Assembly: GCF_001649575.2 (NCBI RefSeq)
Contig: NC_051441.1
Span: 8,823,456 to 8,887,455, forward strand
Source: Kryptolebias marmoratus
Lineage: Eukaryota; Chordata; Actinopteri; Cyprinodontiformes; Rivulidae
Direction: 5' to 3'
DNA: 64,000 bases
A model generated the notes under the pieces. The model saw only the letters and a program-made list of their open reading frames with translations. It searched no databases and was not told the origin of the DNA. The first letter of the stretch is position 1. Every line of letters starts with the position of its first letter. The position numbers and the translations under genes are program-made. Below are positions 12,554-25,200 of the stretch, in pieces.

Positions 12554-14407
12554 CAATTCTGGCCTTTTATTTTCAGAGAATTTATATATATAAAAAAAAT
12601 GAAGTCTTGTTTTAAAAGAAAAAGAAACACAAAAAATGGCTATAACTTAGTTGTATTTACAGATACTGAGCTAAATTTGGTGCAGCAGTTGCAAACAGTC
12701 ATCCAGAACAAACACATCTTGCAAGATCTCCCAAAATAATATTGCCTATAACTTCATTTATAAGGTTTGACCAATTGGTTTTTGTCTAAAACTCTGGCAA
12801 GAACAGCAACAGATGATGCGCATCATCATGTCTGTGATGGTTACAGGTTTTAGGATCTTCCCAAAGGCTGCTTAAACACATGAACTAGAAAATTTATGGC
12901 TTTAAACCTTCTGATTAGTGAAAGAACCAATTCACTCTCCACTGTAGGCTTTCTTTTAAGTCTTCTAAGTCCTCCATAAGGGTAAATACAATGCCACAGA
13001 TCAAGCTTATAGGGAGCTCAAATTAATTGATCACGTTGCCAGATTTACTGCCCAGCTCAGCAAAAATGATTAAATCTTTTAAAATTAATTCAATGACGAA
13101 AAAGTGATAACCTGATGCAATCCAATTGTCTGAGATTTACTGATTTTAAAAGGCAGAATTTATGATACAAATATTTACTTTTAAAGAAAGCTTTAATCAA
13201 CCCTGTTTAAAATACTAATAATTTCAATTCCCATGTTTGCTCTCCATCATTAATGTGTCCTTATTTTTCAAGACACCAGTCAAGATGAGTTAGCTGTGGT
13301 AGGAATATGTGCTCGGATGCATTTCAACAAACACAGTCAGAATTAGGACACATTAAATGGATCCCATGAGGAGACAGTGAAATGAAATGCAAAAATGTGA
13401 CAGATTTGTTGATGTGAGGTTTTCCCTGTGTCTCTTCATGTGGGTGAATGTGAGTGAGCGATGGGTTTCTGTCCCCGTCTGAAGATGAACAGTTATGGAT
13501 GTGTTTGGTGAAAGAATTAGCATACATTTAGGTAGTAAAAAAAGTAAATGTCAAAAATGTAATATTTAGTTTGCAAAACTGAGCTTCAGAGTGCGTCATA
13601 GCATTTTAATGTCTCCATGAACAACAGATGCAATTTGGCTGTTCACAGAAAAGACTTTTCCTAAATAAAATGTTAGATTTGACCCTTTTACATCACGGAA
13701 GGGTCCTTCAATAAATGAAAAATAATTTTATATGCATAATGATCTACCCTCTTTATCAGACATAGGATTATTGAAATGAAATGTGCTCCAGCATATTTTT
13801 TTCTCTTGAATAAACTTTTGCATTGCACTTACACTTATTTGCATGTCATGTATAAAATCAATGTCTCCTGGCCTGAAATAAGGAGATTATCTCGGCACCT
13901 GTGGCCCCCATCCTCCCCCAGGTCTTCTGCATGCTTGCACCAGATCAGGCTCTTTTTCTAATTCTTCCCTGGAACTCGTGCTCTCATGCATCCAAATCAT
14001 GTCTGTGCTGCTCCTGAAAGAATCAGGTCAGTCCTGCACTGTGGGATCAAGTGTCAGAAATCACTTTATATATTCCCCGACGATGCAAAAAAGGTCTGCC
14101 GAGGACTGACCCTGTAAAATGGTTGTCTGCAGAGTCTGATACGGTTTCTGTTTGCTTTAAAACTATTGTTTATCCAACAGCTGTAAAGCTCTAATAATCC
14201 TCTCATATGTCAGCTTTCTAAACCCCCTGACTAATTTGCCCATGAATACATTATTCTCTGTAATATTCCGTCACATTCAAAAATGTTCTGATGATTCATG
14301 AAGAAAAGTCCCCATGAAATATAAATATTTTTAACACAGCTACCATGAAAATGCTCATAATGTTTCCTGCATTGCACGCACGTTCACACTGCACATTTCA
14401 AGACTGT

Positions 14408-15845
14408 TTTATTCACTTTGGGTTCAATTCCAGCACAGCAATGTCCCATGGAACGGTTGTGATGAACCAGCATGTGCAAAATTGGTGCAAAATAAACACA
14501 ACATACTGCATGAATATTTTCCTCATAGCAAAAAAAAAAAAAAAGGATCAAAAATCAAATAAATGCTTTGCTAAGCTGCAACATGTTAAACACACACATA
14601 TATTGTGACAATCTTCATTTACATTTTTGAACCTTTGTTTTGCCATTAAAAAATGTTTTAAATAACCACTAAAGTTTCAAACTTCGGCTGTAAAATCTAC
14701 AACACAAGCTGCTGTGGTTTGAGATATTTGTGTTCACAGAAGACTCGTTTCAAAATTGGTCCTTTCAGGACACTTTTCTACAAAACAAATCTATAAAAAA
14801 GTAGACATATGAGGAAAAAATAGAAATTTTAGCTAAGCTATTACTTTAAAACTTTTTGTGGACATTTGCACATTTTTTTAACTTGTTAAACTGAAGAAGG
14901 TGAGTTATATTTGTACTTCTTTGCTTTTCGTAGCATACATATCTATTGTGTGGCTATAATGTTATGCTATCATTTGTGCATTTGGTCCTCAGTCATTTCC
15001 TGTGAGTAAGATTAAAGAACATTGCACATTATGAAAGTTGATTTATCTTCAGACTTGTGCACCAGCAAACAATCAACATCCTCAGACTACTATAAAGGTG
15101 CCACAATGCTTTAATGTGATTCATAACATTGTCACTAGTGATGTTCGGAAAATTTGGAGCTTGAAGCTGATTGATATAAATATCTGGTAAACAATATGAG
15201 ACAAGTACATATAGTAAATACAAACTGCAGCTCCAGCAGGGAGCAGAGAGGGGAACCCGAAGGCAGCCGGGGGCCACAGTGGACTACTAGTGCCCCTCTC
15301 CAAATCAGAGTCCATTCCTCGCTCTCGTGTCATCCTTTTGTCAAGCATCACCAACTCCATCATGTTGTCCTTGTTATTTGTCCAGTTTCAGAAGGTGGTC
15401 CATCTTCTATAGGAATCTAAGGTGGTTGTTTTCGATAAAGCTCTCATGATAAACCAAAATACACCTTTTTGAAAACAAGGATTTCTCTTTTTTTCCACAG
15501 AACCTTTAGCTCTGTTTATCCTTGTTTACATCCATCAAATTAATTAAACTATGCATAATGCAAAAAAATCCTCAAATGATTGTCTTTTCATGAAATACAG
15601 ATTACAGCGATTAACCAACCAAACGTGCTAAACACAGTCATACACACACACTCTTCACAGAGGAGAAAGCACTATTTAAGATGCCTGCAATGCCTATAAT
15701 GTTGAGCTAAAACTCAGTCATCATGACAACAAAACACCAAAAAAAAAAAAAGAGAGAGAGAGAGAGCAAAATAAATATAAAATAATAATTAAAAATCCAA
15801 GACTCGTCTTCAAGTTCCTGTTGTTATTGGAAGGAGAGCTGTGTG
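14408..15845 (-). other. sdk2: sdk2 3' UTR, minimum extent uncertain
   Basis: Transcribed sequence must continue below the stop codon. The minus strand first offers a canonical AATAAA at 14408-14413; others lie at 12566-12571, 11498-11503 and 10926-10931. I cannot tell which is used. An (AG)n tract on the plus strand (about 15737-15767) lies in this segment. No coding potential was seen. Confidence 0.45.
15737..15767. repeat. poly(A)-(AG)n simple repeat
   Basis: A run of A followed by about eight AG units, within the presumed sdk2 3' UTR. Confidence 0.85.
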
Positions 15846-16250
15846 TCAAACGAAGGAGGAGAAGCCTGCGGTAGGTGCCTGAGTGGCACAGCCCAGGCTG
15901 CTGGGGGGCCGGTAGAGAGTGCTGTGCTGGCTGGGGGGCTCCGAGGACAGCAGGGAAGGGGTGGGAGTCCGGCTTCCCTTCGGCCTGAACAGAGTGCCCT
16001 GGGCCTGTGGCTGTGGGGACGGGGCGCTCTGGGGGAGGAGAGGGGGCAGAGGGGGCACAGGTGGCGGGTGCGGTCGGGACTCCTGCTCCACCAGGGGCTC
16101 GGGCTGGGAGTAGCCGTACGCCGGCGGACGAGAGACGCCTTTCTGCTGCCTCCGCCAGGAGTTGTAGTAGGTGGGGTCGCTGATGTAGTGGTTGACAAAG
16201 GAATGGGTCTTCTGCCGGCTCTGATCCATTTCATATTCGCTGTCGCTGCC
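15846..16250 (-). CDS. sdk2: sdk2 exon 44: distal tail, PDZ ligand and stop
   Basis: Encodes [38 protein letters not shown], a proline-rich stretch ([13 protein letters not shown]), [22 protein letters not shown] and the terminus GFSSFV before TGA. The last residues form a class I-like PDZ ligand (S-F-V) that binds MAGI proteins in the family. Acceptor TCACAG|GGCAG in phase 0. The proline-rich segment replaces a Thr/Ser-rich segment of mammalian SDK2. The opposite strand is also open over this GC-rich exon but has no coding support. Confidence 0.97.
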   Translation of the reverse strand, partial: GSDSEYEMDQSRQKTHSFVNHYISDPTYYNSWRRQQKGVSRPPAYGYSQPEPLVEQESRPHPPPVPPLPPLLPQSAPSPQPQAQGTLFRPKGSRTPTPSLLSSEPPSQHSTLYRPPSSLGCATQAPTAGFSSFV

Positions 16251-19200
16251 CTGTGAGTCAGTCACAGGGAACAGAAGACACTTTAACAAGAATGCCAGCT
16301 ACATTTTCATGCTTTCAAATCAAGGCTAAACTCGAATTCTACTATTGAGCTGTTCATTGACAAACCACACAGCACTGAATCATGTGATTCAGTATGAAAC
16401 CTCCACTCACAACTCTAAATCTATTAATGCCTGCTATATTCTATAGGTGGGGGAGATAATCACTTCTATTGAGAATCTGTCAGAGACATTGGAGCTCACC
16501 CATAGCTTTGCGGAGCACACATATAATAAGTGTGCACAAGAGAGCCCTAGAATTGGACAGAGATCATGTTTACAGGATTAGTTAGCCGTTTTTGAAATAT
16601 TAAGCTTCAGTCTTGTAAGTTATGAACGATTGTGTGGGTGAATCCTGCTGTTTTAATGTATTGTACTCACTGAGAAACACAAACGAAAAAAAAAAGCAGC
16701 AATTTACTTTCTGAGAGCCTTTTGGCACAATTGTGTGCCTGACAAATGCTTACTCATCTGCGGGTCTATTGCCTTAGCAGATGTTGAAGCACCATTTATT
16801 TGGACAAGCAGCAGGTAAACAGTGGGAGGCAATGCAGAGGGGAAGAATAACACTGGGTTGTGTCTTCGGGGACGACGTTGTTTGTTCAAACCGTCTTGAA
16901 CAATGTTTTGACTGTGCAGGTAGCAGATAAATTAGTCAGGAAGACCCTGAGCAAAGGTGGAGGTGGAGGGGGGAGACATGTGCTCAGAATGTGAAACAAC
17001 CCCCTTCTCTGCCTTTTTTACCTTCCTGTAACCCTCATCACTCCAAACTTTTTGAGCAATTCTAGATTTCCTGCAATTTTTTGATGATATTAAAGCACAC
17101 ATGGGACATGAGAAGAGCCTTTCCTCTTGAGAAGTCCACGTTGAAAGATTCAGAGATATCAGCTTTTAACTGAGCTGTTCTAACGGAGGTCAGTCAGTTT
17201 GTAAATGATCCAACTGAGTAAAACTGACTTGCAAAGTGTCATCATTTATCTGGCGTCAATAATATGAATAGTCTGTAGAATTTAACGTCATTTGTGATGT
17301 TTGTATAAGATTGGTTGGAATCTTAAGACAACTTCCAGTCAAAGACAATATTTCTAATTCTTGAAATAGTTTGTCTGATGAAGGTCTAGTGACCAAAATG
17401 TCCATTGACATTAATTTAACACCAGAAATACTGCTTTATAATCATACAAATGTTTAACTTTTAAAGCTGTTACTACACCAAAAAAGGAGGTTATCAATAT
17501 GACAGACCGTGGGTAAGATAAAAGCAAAATAAAGTGGAATTAACCTTTTTTAATGTTACACTTTTGCTCTTGATGACTTTGTCACTTTGAGAAGTTCAGT
17601 CAGATGAATTTTACTTTTTTATGTGGGTTCATTGCCTATTCCAGACAAGGAACTGGGTATCGGCTGTGAGCCAGACTCACTGCTTACCTGAGAGTCAGAT
17701 ATCTCAGAGGGTTTTTCAGTCAGACTGCTGCTCTCTGCTGGAATCAGGTCATTATACTTTGTACTGACATCCTCATCTGAGTAGTGCAGACTTCCAGGAC
17801 TGGGTCTTGGAGGAGACCTGAACAGATGGAAAGAAACCACGGAGGGAAAAGTGAGCTCTAAAAATGCAAAAAGGGAAAATTAAACAAGCTTTTTGGATCT
17901 CATGCTTTTTTGGAAAGCAAATGTGAGCAAAAAAATAATAAAAAAGTCTCTTTTATTCCAGGGACTGACAACATACAGATAACTAAAGAAACTCTGCAGA
18001 AAAGTTTGAAAAATGAAAAGAGCTTTACACCCACAATGTTTTTTTTATAGGAAGCATAATACATTCAGGGCAGAATCATTAAAAATAAAATACAAATGAT
18101 AAATTCATTCAGAAAAGCACATAATGGGGTATAAGTAGATTCCTGAAAGCTGCATAAATCAAGGAAGGGAATAAAATTGTTCTCATTCTTTGCTCTTTTC
18201 TTCTAATCTTTGCAAAGGGTCAGTAGTGAGCAGGCAACAAACAAAACAAATAAACAAACACACAAAAAAAACTGGGTAACTAAGCTTCATGAGTAGGTTT
18301 TATATGAGCTTGAAGTCAAGTAAAAAAGACCCCTCGCTTCTTCTGGCTCCGTCATTAAGTCCATGAAGTGAAGCGAAAAGAAACATCTGCACGGACAATT
18401 ATTCCAGTTTTTTATTTCTATAAATAATGACCACTGCTATGTTTAAGGTCTGCTGAAACTGAACAGAACTTGAAGAGGCCTAAAAGTGAACTACCTTCAT
18501 GTCACAGAGCTACAAAAAAAGCACAGCATTACAGTTGAAAGATTCACTATTTTCTGCTTGATAGCATATACTTAAGTGTTTACTCACACACAGAGTTTTT
18601 ATTATCTTGGATCAGTTTCACCACATGGCTCGCAAATATAAATCAGTGACATTTATCCATAATGGAAATGTAGACCAAAGAAATGACAATGCAACATTTT
18701 TTTTTTGTACAATTTTCTCAGCGCTGATCTGTACTCTGTTCAGACTGTTTTGTATTGATGAATACTGAAGGCTCATTTGCAGGGAAAGGCTCATTTGTGT
18801 GAATGCTGCCGTCTCAAAAGGCCTGCAGACGAGTGGCGAGAAGTGGAGTCAAGAGTGTCACTGCACCTCTCAAATCAGTTCTAAAGAAAATAGCCCAAAT
18901 GACAGTTTTAAGAGGGCTTTGGTACTGTAATCCTGTTGTATTCAGACCAAAGCACATCACAGACATTTCATTAAGACCTCAAAACATTGCATCAACTTGT
19001 AAGAAAAAAAATTGGAGGGGGGGTGGGGTATTAGAAGCGTTTGCTCAGTTGGTTAAAGCAGCAATGGCACGAAAGTAAATGTTTAAACGATGTGAAATGA
19101 AAAATTGCTGTGTGTAGGAGCCGAGCAGACAAGCGTAAAACGCTGCGCTGTCAAGTGGAATATTAAGGCATAAAGCAGACAACCTTGACAACTTCTGAAA

Positions 19201-22200
19201 TAAAATTTAATATGTGCCGGGGATGCACACGCGGGAGCAAAATTACTGCGAGTGTCAAGAGCGAGCTTCGACGACACAACATGACAGCGGCCATAAAGCA
19301 GTTGACACAACAGACGCGCGTCTCCTTTAGGTTAAAGGGGATGATGTGAGAGGGCAGACTCTGACAGACATTAAAAGGATGCAGCCATGTGAATACAGCA
19401 GAGGAGGGGCCATTGATCATACTCTTTGAATTATTTAGGAGCACTGTATTTTCCCCCTCGCCTCATCTGTCTAATTTATCCTTCTTTTCTTCATCCTTTC
19501 AAACGTCCCATAGGGAGCCTGCTCACACCTTCTACTTCATTAGCAAACAGTATGGGACCAGATTTGACTTCTTCAAAGAGAAGCAGCTGCTCGAGGTCTT
19601 TTGATGCTTTTCTTGGCCTCTTTGGACACAGAGAACATTTTCATGCAACTCCCCCCAGAACATTCCGCCACAATGTGCACACTAATGTGCATAAAAACAA
19701 CTTTTTTGTGCCATGACAAGACACAGACTCTGGACCTGCAGCACAGACAATTGATTATTCATCTGACCATGACCTCTGTCTGTACACAAGTTTCTCATGC
19801 TGCAGTTTGTGACATTCCTCTTATCTAATGTTTACCTCAACATTAGCAAAGAGTCAGACCACCAGCGTCCTGCTGACAGTACTTAATGTTGTGATAACTT
19901 TCACAGCGCTGCAGCAGGGGCTAAAGGCCAAAGAGAAATAACCAGCTCTGACCCACAAGCACTCCGTTTAAAGCCGAGATAGACAGACAAAGAGCACAGG
20001 CAGATGCTCTTGAATACTAATCAGCTGGTATTGTGCTGTCCCTTTATAGAGATTCGGGCCTCCACAAACAGAATATAAATGAGTTAAGAGGAAAGGAAGG
20101 ATCAAATCAGCTACTAGACTCTTTAAGACTGACAGCACATGATAAATTCTTGACAGTATTATCAGTAAGACATCAAACATGAAGCAGAAACAAGATTTTT
20201 TTGGGAACTGGACAAAAGAAAAGAAACGTAATGCTCAGCTGAATACCACACCAGTGAGCAGCACAGATGGCAAACTCACCGGGTGTAGATGCCATTTTTG
20301 CGGCAGAAGGAGTTTTTCCCAGAAAGGCGTCTGTTGTTCAGCTCCAAGGCTGGGAAACGTCCCTCATCGAGGCGAACCATTTCTCCGTGGGTCAGTGGCA
20401 GTGCAGTGCAGTTAGAGTGATTGCCTGGACAGGGGTGACATGAATGCTTTTTAATCTCAAATCAAATCTAAAAACAATTTTAAGTTTCAAACTTTGTACA
20501 TGTTCCAGATTATAATATATTTTCCACATGAGCAAACATTCATCGGACAAAACAAAACAAAACAAAACAAAACAAAACAAAACAAAACAAAACAAAACAA
20601 AACAAAACAAAACAAAACAAAACAAAACAAAACAAAAACTGCACTATCTATAACAGGTAAGATCTTATTTGTTCATGAACTTTCTACAGAACTTTAAAAG
20701 ATCTGAACTATCACTTTAAGGATAAGTAAACAACGTTTTATAAATTAAAGGCCTAGCATTTTTTAAAGGAACACATATCACCAAAGCTTTAGACTAAAAT
20801 CATTATGCTGAAAAAAGATGGAGTTTGTGGACAAATTTTGTTCAAACCTTAAAATTAACAGTATGTTCAAGCTTGTGCGATGAGTGCGTGCTGTGAATGA
20901 CTCTCAGCTAAAACCACACAAACCTTTAGCTTAATCTCTGTAAAACTGACTAAATTATAACCAATAGTGTGTTTACTGTGATGAGTTTAGCCATCTTGAA
21001 TTGGGTTTACTCCAAAAGGTTAATTAGTGAAAGATGTCGACCCAATGATTAGTTTCAAAACATTTTAATAGAATCTGTTTAGTTGATCGTGACATATTTT
21101 GCTAACAGACAGGCAAATCCAATAAATCCAGTCACTGGTTCATGAGGTCTAACTCTGTCTCACAGCTACAACAATTTGGGAGAAGTTGTGAGAAACTAAA
21201 GTACTTGTGTTCTAATAAAAATAGTCCTGCCTTATATTTTTCTTTCCAAACTCTGTTTTTTACAGTTCCACTGGCAAGACTTACACAAAGAAATCTGTTT
21301 TAAATCTGTCTTTTCTGTCTTACTACTATTCCATTTGTACAACAAACTCCACGCTGCTGCATGACTGGAATCAGCCAAGAATTGAGCCCTGGATTTATAA
21401 TATTATTACTGACAGACCATTACTAATTAACAATAACAATAAAAAGTCTACTAACACTGATAAACGTCCTCTTATGTGAAAAATGGGTTTCTGGGAGCAG
21501 TGGTCTCCGCTGGTTTAATTGACAGCCTTGCAAATTCCTCCCCTTAATACAATGCTATGGGAGCCACTTGTTCTGTGGTTATATAATTACTCTCAATCTA
21601 ATTAATGGCCCCAGCATTAAAGCTTCTGCCAAGCCATTTATCCTGCTATTGATCCTCACTGCAATTCGAGTCGAACGATAATATTCGTCTACTTCAGCTC
21701 CCTTAGCGATAACCTTTACTCTCATCTTTCTCCTGTCAGCCAGACAATGTTGGAAAATCTAGATAATTTGTTTAATTGTGTGTGTCTTCACACTTGTGTT
21801 CTATAAAATGGACTCCAGACGCACATTCATTTAAGCTCAATCTTCTGCAGATTTGTCCAAGAAGAAAATAATTCCAGCGACATCTTAAGCTGCACAAACA
21901 GACTGGCTGAAAACGTTTAAAGGACACTCTGGTCACATTTTAAGTGATGTTCTGTTAAATAGCTATCAATAGTTAGTACCTTCAGTTGTGACATCAATCA
22001 CAGAAAACAGACTATAATGAAAGGGGCAGATGTCTTCCTCCAGGTAAGGCTGATGGCTAGTAAACCAAAGCTCCGTTTTAGATCTCCCAGCATTCTGAGA
22101 CATTCAGCAGCATCAGGACACGGCATTTAAATGGTCTATGCTTAGCACACATACATTTGTGTAGTAACACGTATGTTGTTCGGTCGAGAAAACATGGACA

Positions 22201-25200
22201 AACTAAACAAACGGTGTCATCCAAAAGTGTAGAGGTTTATTATTAGCTAATGAAGTGTTCCTTCATACCAGTGTGTTGTTTCTGAAAAAAGAACTGTTTT
22301 ATACCACAGAAAAAATAGGCCTTCATTTGGCTAGCCATTAACCTAGCCTGGACAAAGACTTTTGTCATGCTATAAGGCACTAACTACCGATAACTATTTG
22401 ACAGGACATTGTTTCCAAAATGACCAAACTATCCCTTTAAGACAATCAGGTGTTTTTTCCTACCTGAGTCGGCTTTTTTGGTGTACTTCTTACTCTGGCC
22501 TCGAATGATGAGGATGAAAATCAGAAGGAGGATGAAGATGAGGCCAACCAAGGCAATAACGACTAAGAACCACCACTCCTCGTAGAAGGGAGACACTTTC
22601 TGAGCTGAAAACACATTTGAAGAATATTAACATTTAAATGCATCAAATACTTTATATAAAAAACACATCATTGTCCAAGATTCTAATTTTAAAGAATAAT
22701 TAACCTGATATAGAAGGGGAAGGGGCACTGGGAGACCCATAGCCATAATCGTTGACGGCAATTACTCGAAAGTCATAAGTAACTCCTTCTCGTAGCATGT
22801 CCAGATTAAGTGTGTAGGATGTCACTTCTTTGGGAATGTCTTTGATAAGAATATCCCACAATCCTTCATCTGTAAGGACAAAATGAGAAAATGTACACAT
22901 AAAAGAGGTGAATGTTGGCCAGAGTACCTAAAATGAGGAAACTCAAGAACATTTGGCTCACCAGAAGGTCTGGCCTCAATCACGTATCGCGTAATGGGTG
23001 CACGACCTTGATCCCCGCTCATCCAGTGCAATGTGAGGGCAGCGCCGTGTCGTGAAATAAAGGGTTCTCCAGGAGGGCCTGGGGCTCCTAAGAAGATAAA
23101 AATAAAAAAATAAAAAACATCTCCCAGAAAACCTGCAACGTGACATAAAAGAGAAAAATCCCCACTGCAGCTTCATAGAATCCTACCTTCTCCAGGACCG
23201 GTGGTGATGTTGGCCTCAATCTCGGGACCATAAGTGAGCGTTTTAGCCCGGATGCGAAAGTTGTAGGTGACGCCATCAGCCAGGTCTTTGATCTTCATCC
23301 ACAAAGGAGCGCTGCCCTTCACATCTACAGTCACTATCTTACTGACACCTGGAGTGCGAGGAGAGGAGTCTGTACAGGAAACACTAAGACTCTAGATATT
23401 GCTTTCTACAAGTGACAAATAGCCAGGCTTTGTGCATAAGAGCAGAAATACACACACACACACACGACCAAACAAGCAACTGGCGACATAGATATCTTTG
23501 CACAAAAAAAGCAAAACATATTTTTGTTTCCAGAAGCCTTTTGGCTGTGTAGACAGAAATAGACCAGCTGATATTTATGTGTTTATTGCTTTGTTCATTT
23601 TCCTTGGTGCCTGCTAGCCCAGGGACCTCAGCAGCCTCAGTTCAGCATTCCTCATCTGCTCTCAATTTCTCAACAATCTGGTCAAGGCAGCAACACTTAG
23701 CCAGCTATTAACCATGTTTCTCTCAGTGAGAGTGGAAGCTGTGCAAAGTCTCACCAGAGCATTCCAGCATAATTTATCAGCCTTGCCATATATGTTACTG
23801 CAGGGCCTGTGCCCATCTGCAACAAATTAGAACACAAGCTAAAGCAGCAGGAGTTAAAAAAGAATATGGTTAGGAGGTTAGTGGCTCTAAATCACTGTCT
23901 GAGAACTGTCAAGAAACGAGAGAATAGTTAGGCTGCAGGCAGAGTTTCTCACCATCGACTGGAGTGCATGGCTCATAAACCAGGCGGTAGCCCTCGATGA
24001 TACCGTTGGCCTGCTTGGGCTCTCCCCAGGACACATTGACCGAGGTGGTGGTCAGCTCACTGAAGTGAATGAAGCTGGGGGCAGTTGGTGCTTTAAGTGA
24101 AGAAAAGAGATAAAGATGTGATTGTGATGACAGCTGGATCTGTCAGATGCAAAGTACCATATGAGCAGGACACACAGCTGAAAAACTGCCCCTGATCTTT
24201 GCTACAAAATCTTATTCATGAATATTATTTTTGTAGGATTTTAGTGAAAATTATCTTTATCACCCAACACCAAAAGTAAAGGTGAAGGCAAAGCAATAAA
24301 TACTCTGTACTGTTTGCAAAATATCTTATGAATCACAAATTCAATTTTAATAAAACTTTCAGAAAGTAATCACTAGGTTAATATCTACAACTGATTGACT
24401 TTCGGAGTTACCTTGATTCAAGGCTGTTGACACAGCAAACCAATTTTACCCAATACCAAAATGGTTATAAGTCAGTCAATTTTCCAAATATTAACCAAAC
24501 ATTTAGGCTGGTAGTAGCTGAGACTGACCCCCAACTTATACTTTGAACACAAAGGGATATGTGTTTGAAACTTTGCCTTTAACTGCTTGAATTAACTCCT
24601 TTTTGTTAGCAAAATATCACATGAATACTGAATGGACTTCAACAAAACAAAAACAGACTAAATCTTTGGAACAATTCAAGTTGGCCTCACAGCCGACTAA
24701 CCTTAGAAAGCACACAAATGTCTATAAACCAACAATTTTTACTGGTTTTAAGCTAAAATTTGGTGTGACATTGTGCACAACAAATACTAAGTACCACACA
24801 TCACGCAACATCGTTGCCTAAACTCCACATGCAAACTCCACACAGCAAGGCCGGGAGGCGAATCTGCTCGCTGTGAGGTGACAGCGCTAACAACCATTAT
24901 TAGATCAACAACATTAAATTGTTTTGCAAAATAGGTTTGGTTAAAAAAAAAATGTTGCACGAATGCTATGGGCATAGGACGCTATTACCAGCAAAATTAG
25001 ACAGAAAAGTTTGCCAAAATCACTTTTTGACCTTCAGCAAGAGCTGTGAGAATTCTGTCTGCTGACCCGACCCAGATTCAGCTCAGTGTCAGGATTTAGC
25101 CATAATTCTGCATAAAAACATCACAAAAGCTTGTGTTGGCCCATTTCCCAGTATTCTGTAGTGCAAAGAGCCAAAATTTCTGCTTGTGTTTTTAAGTCCT

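Larger units (their letters stand above)
10761..14407. other. intergenic DNA and possible distal sdk2 3' UTR
   Basis: No coding exon recognised. Holds a repeat fragment at about 11300-11452 and a 24-base T run at 12530-12553. Several minus-strand AATAAA hexamers leave the sdk2 transcript end open. Confidence 0.45.

Noticed and set aside
12347..12739. 130-codon plus-strand frame
   Set aside because: Driven by the T run (phenylalanine stretch) and AT-rich sequence; no domain.
15843..16256. 137-codon plus-strand frame opposite the last sdk2 exon
   Set aside because: It is the antisense of a GC-rich coding exon that matches SDK2 residue for residue in long blocks.
20392..20697. Frames with repeating FVLFC or TKQNK units on both strands
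   Set aside because: Translations of the (ACAAA)n microsatellite.
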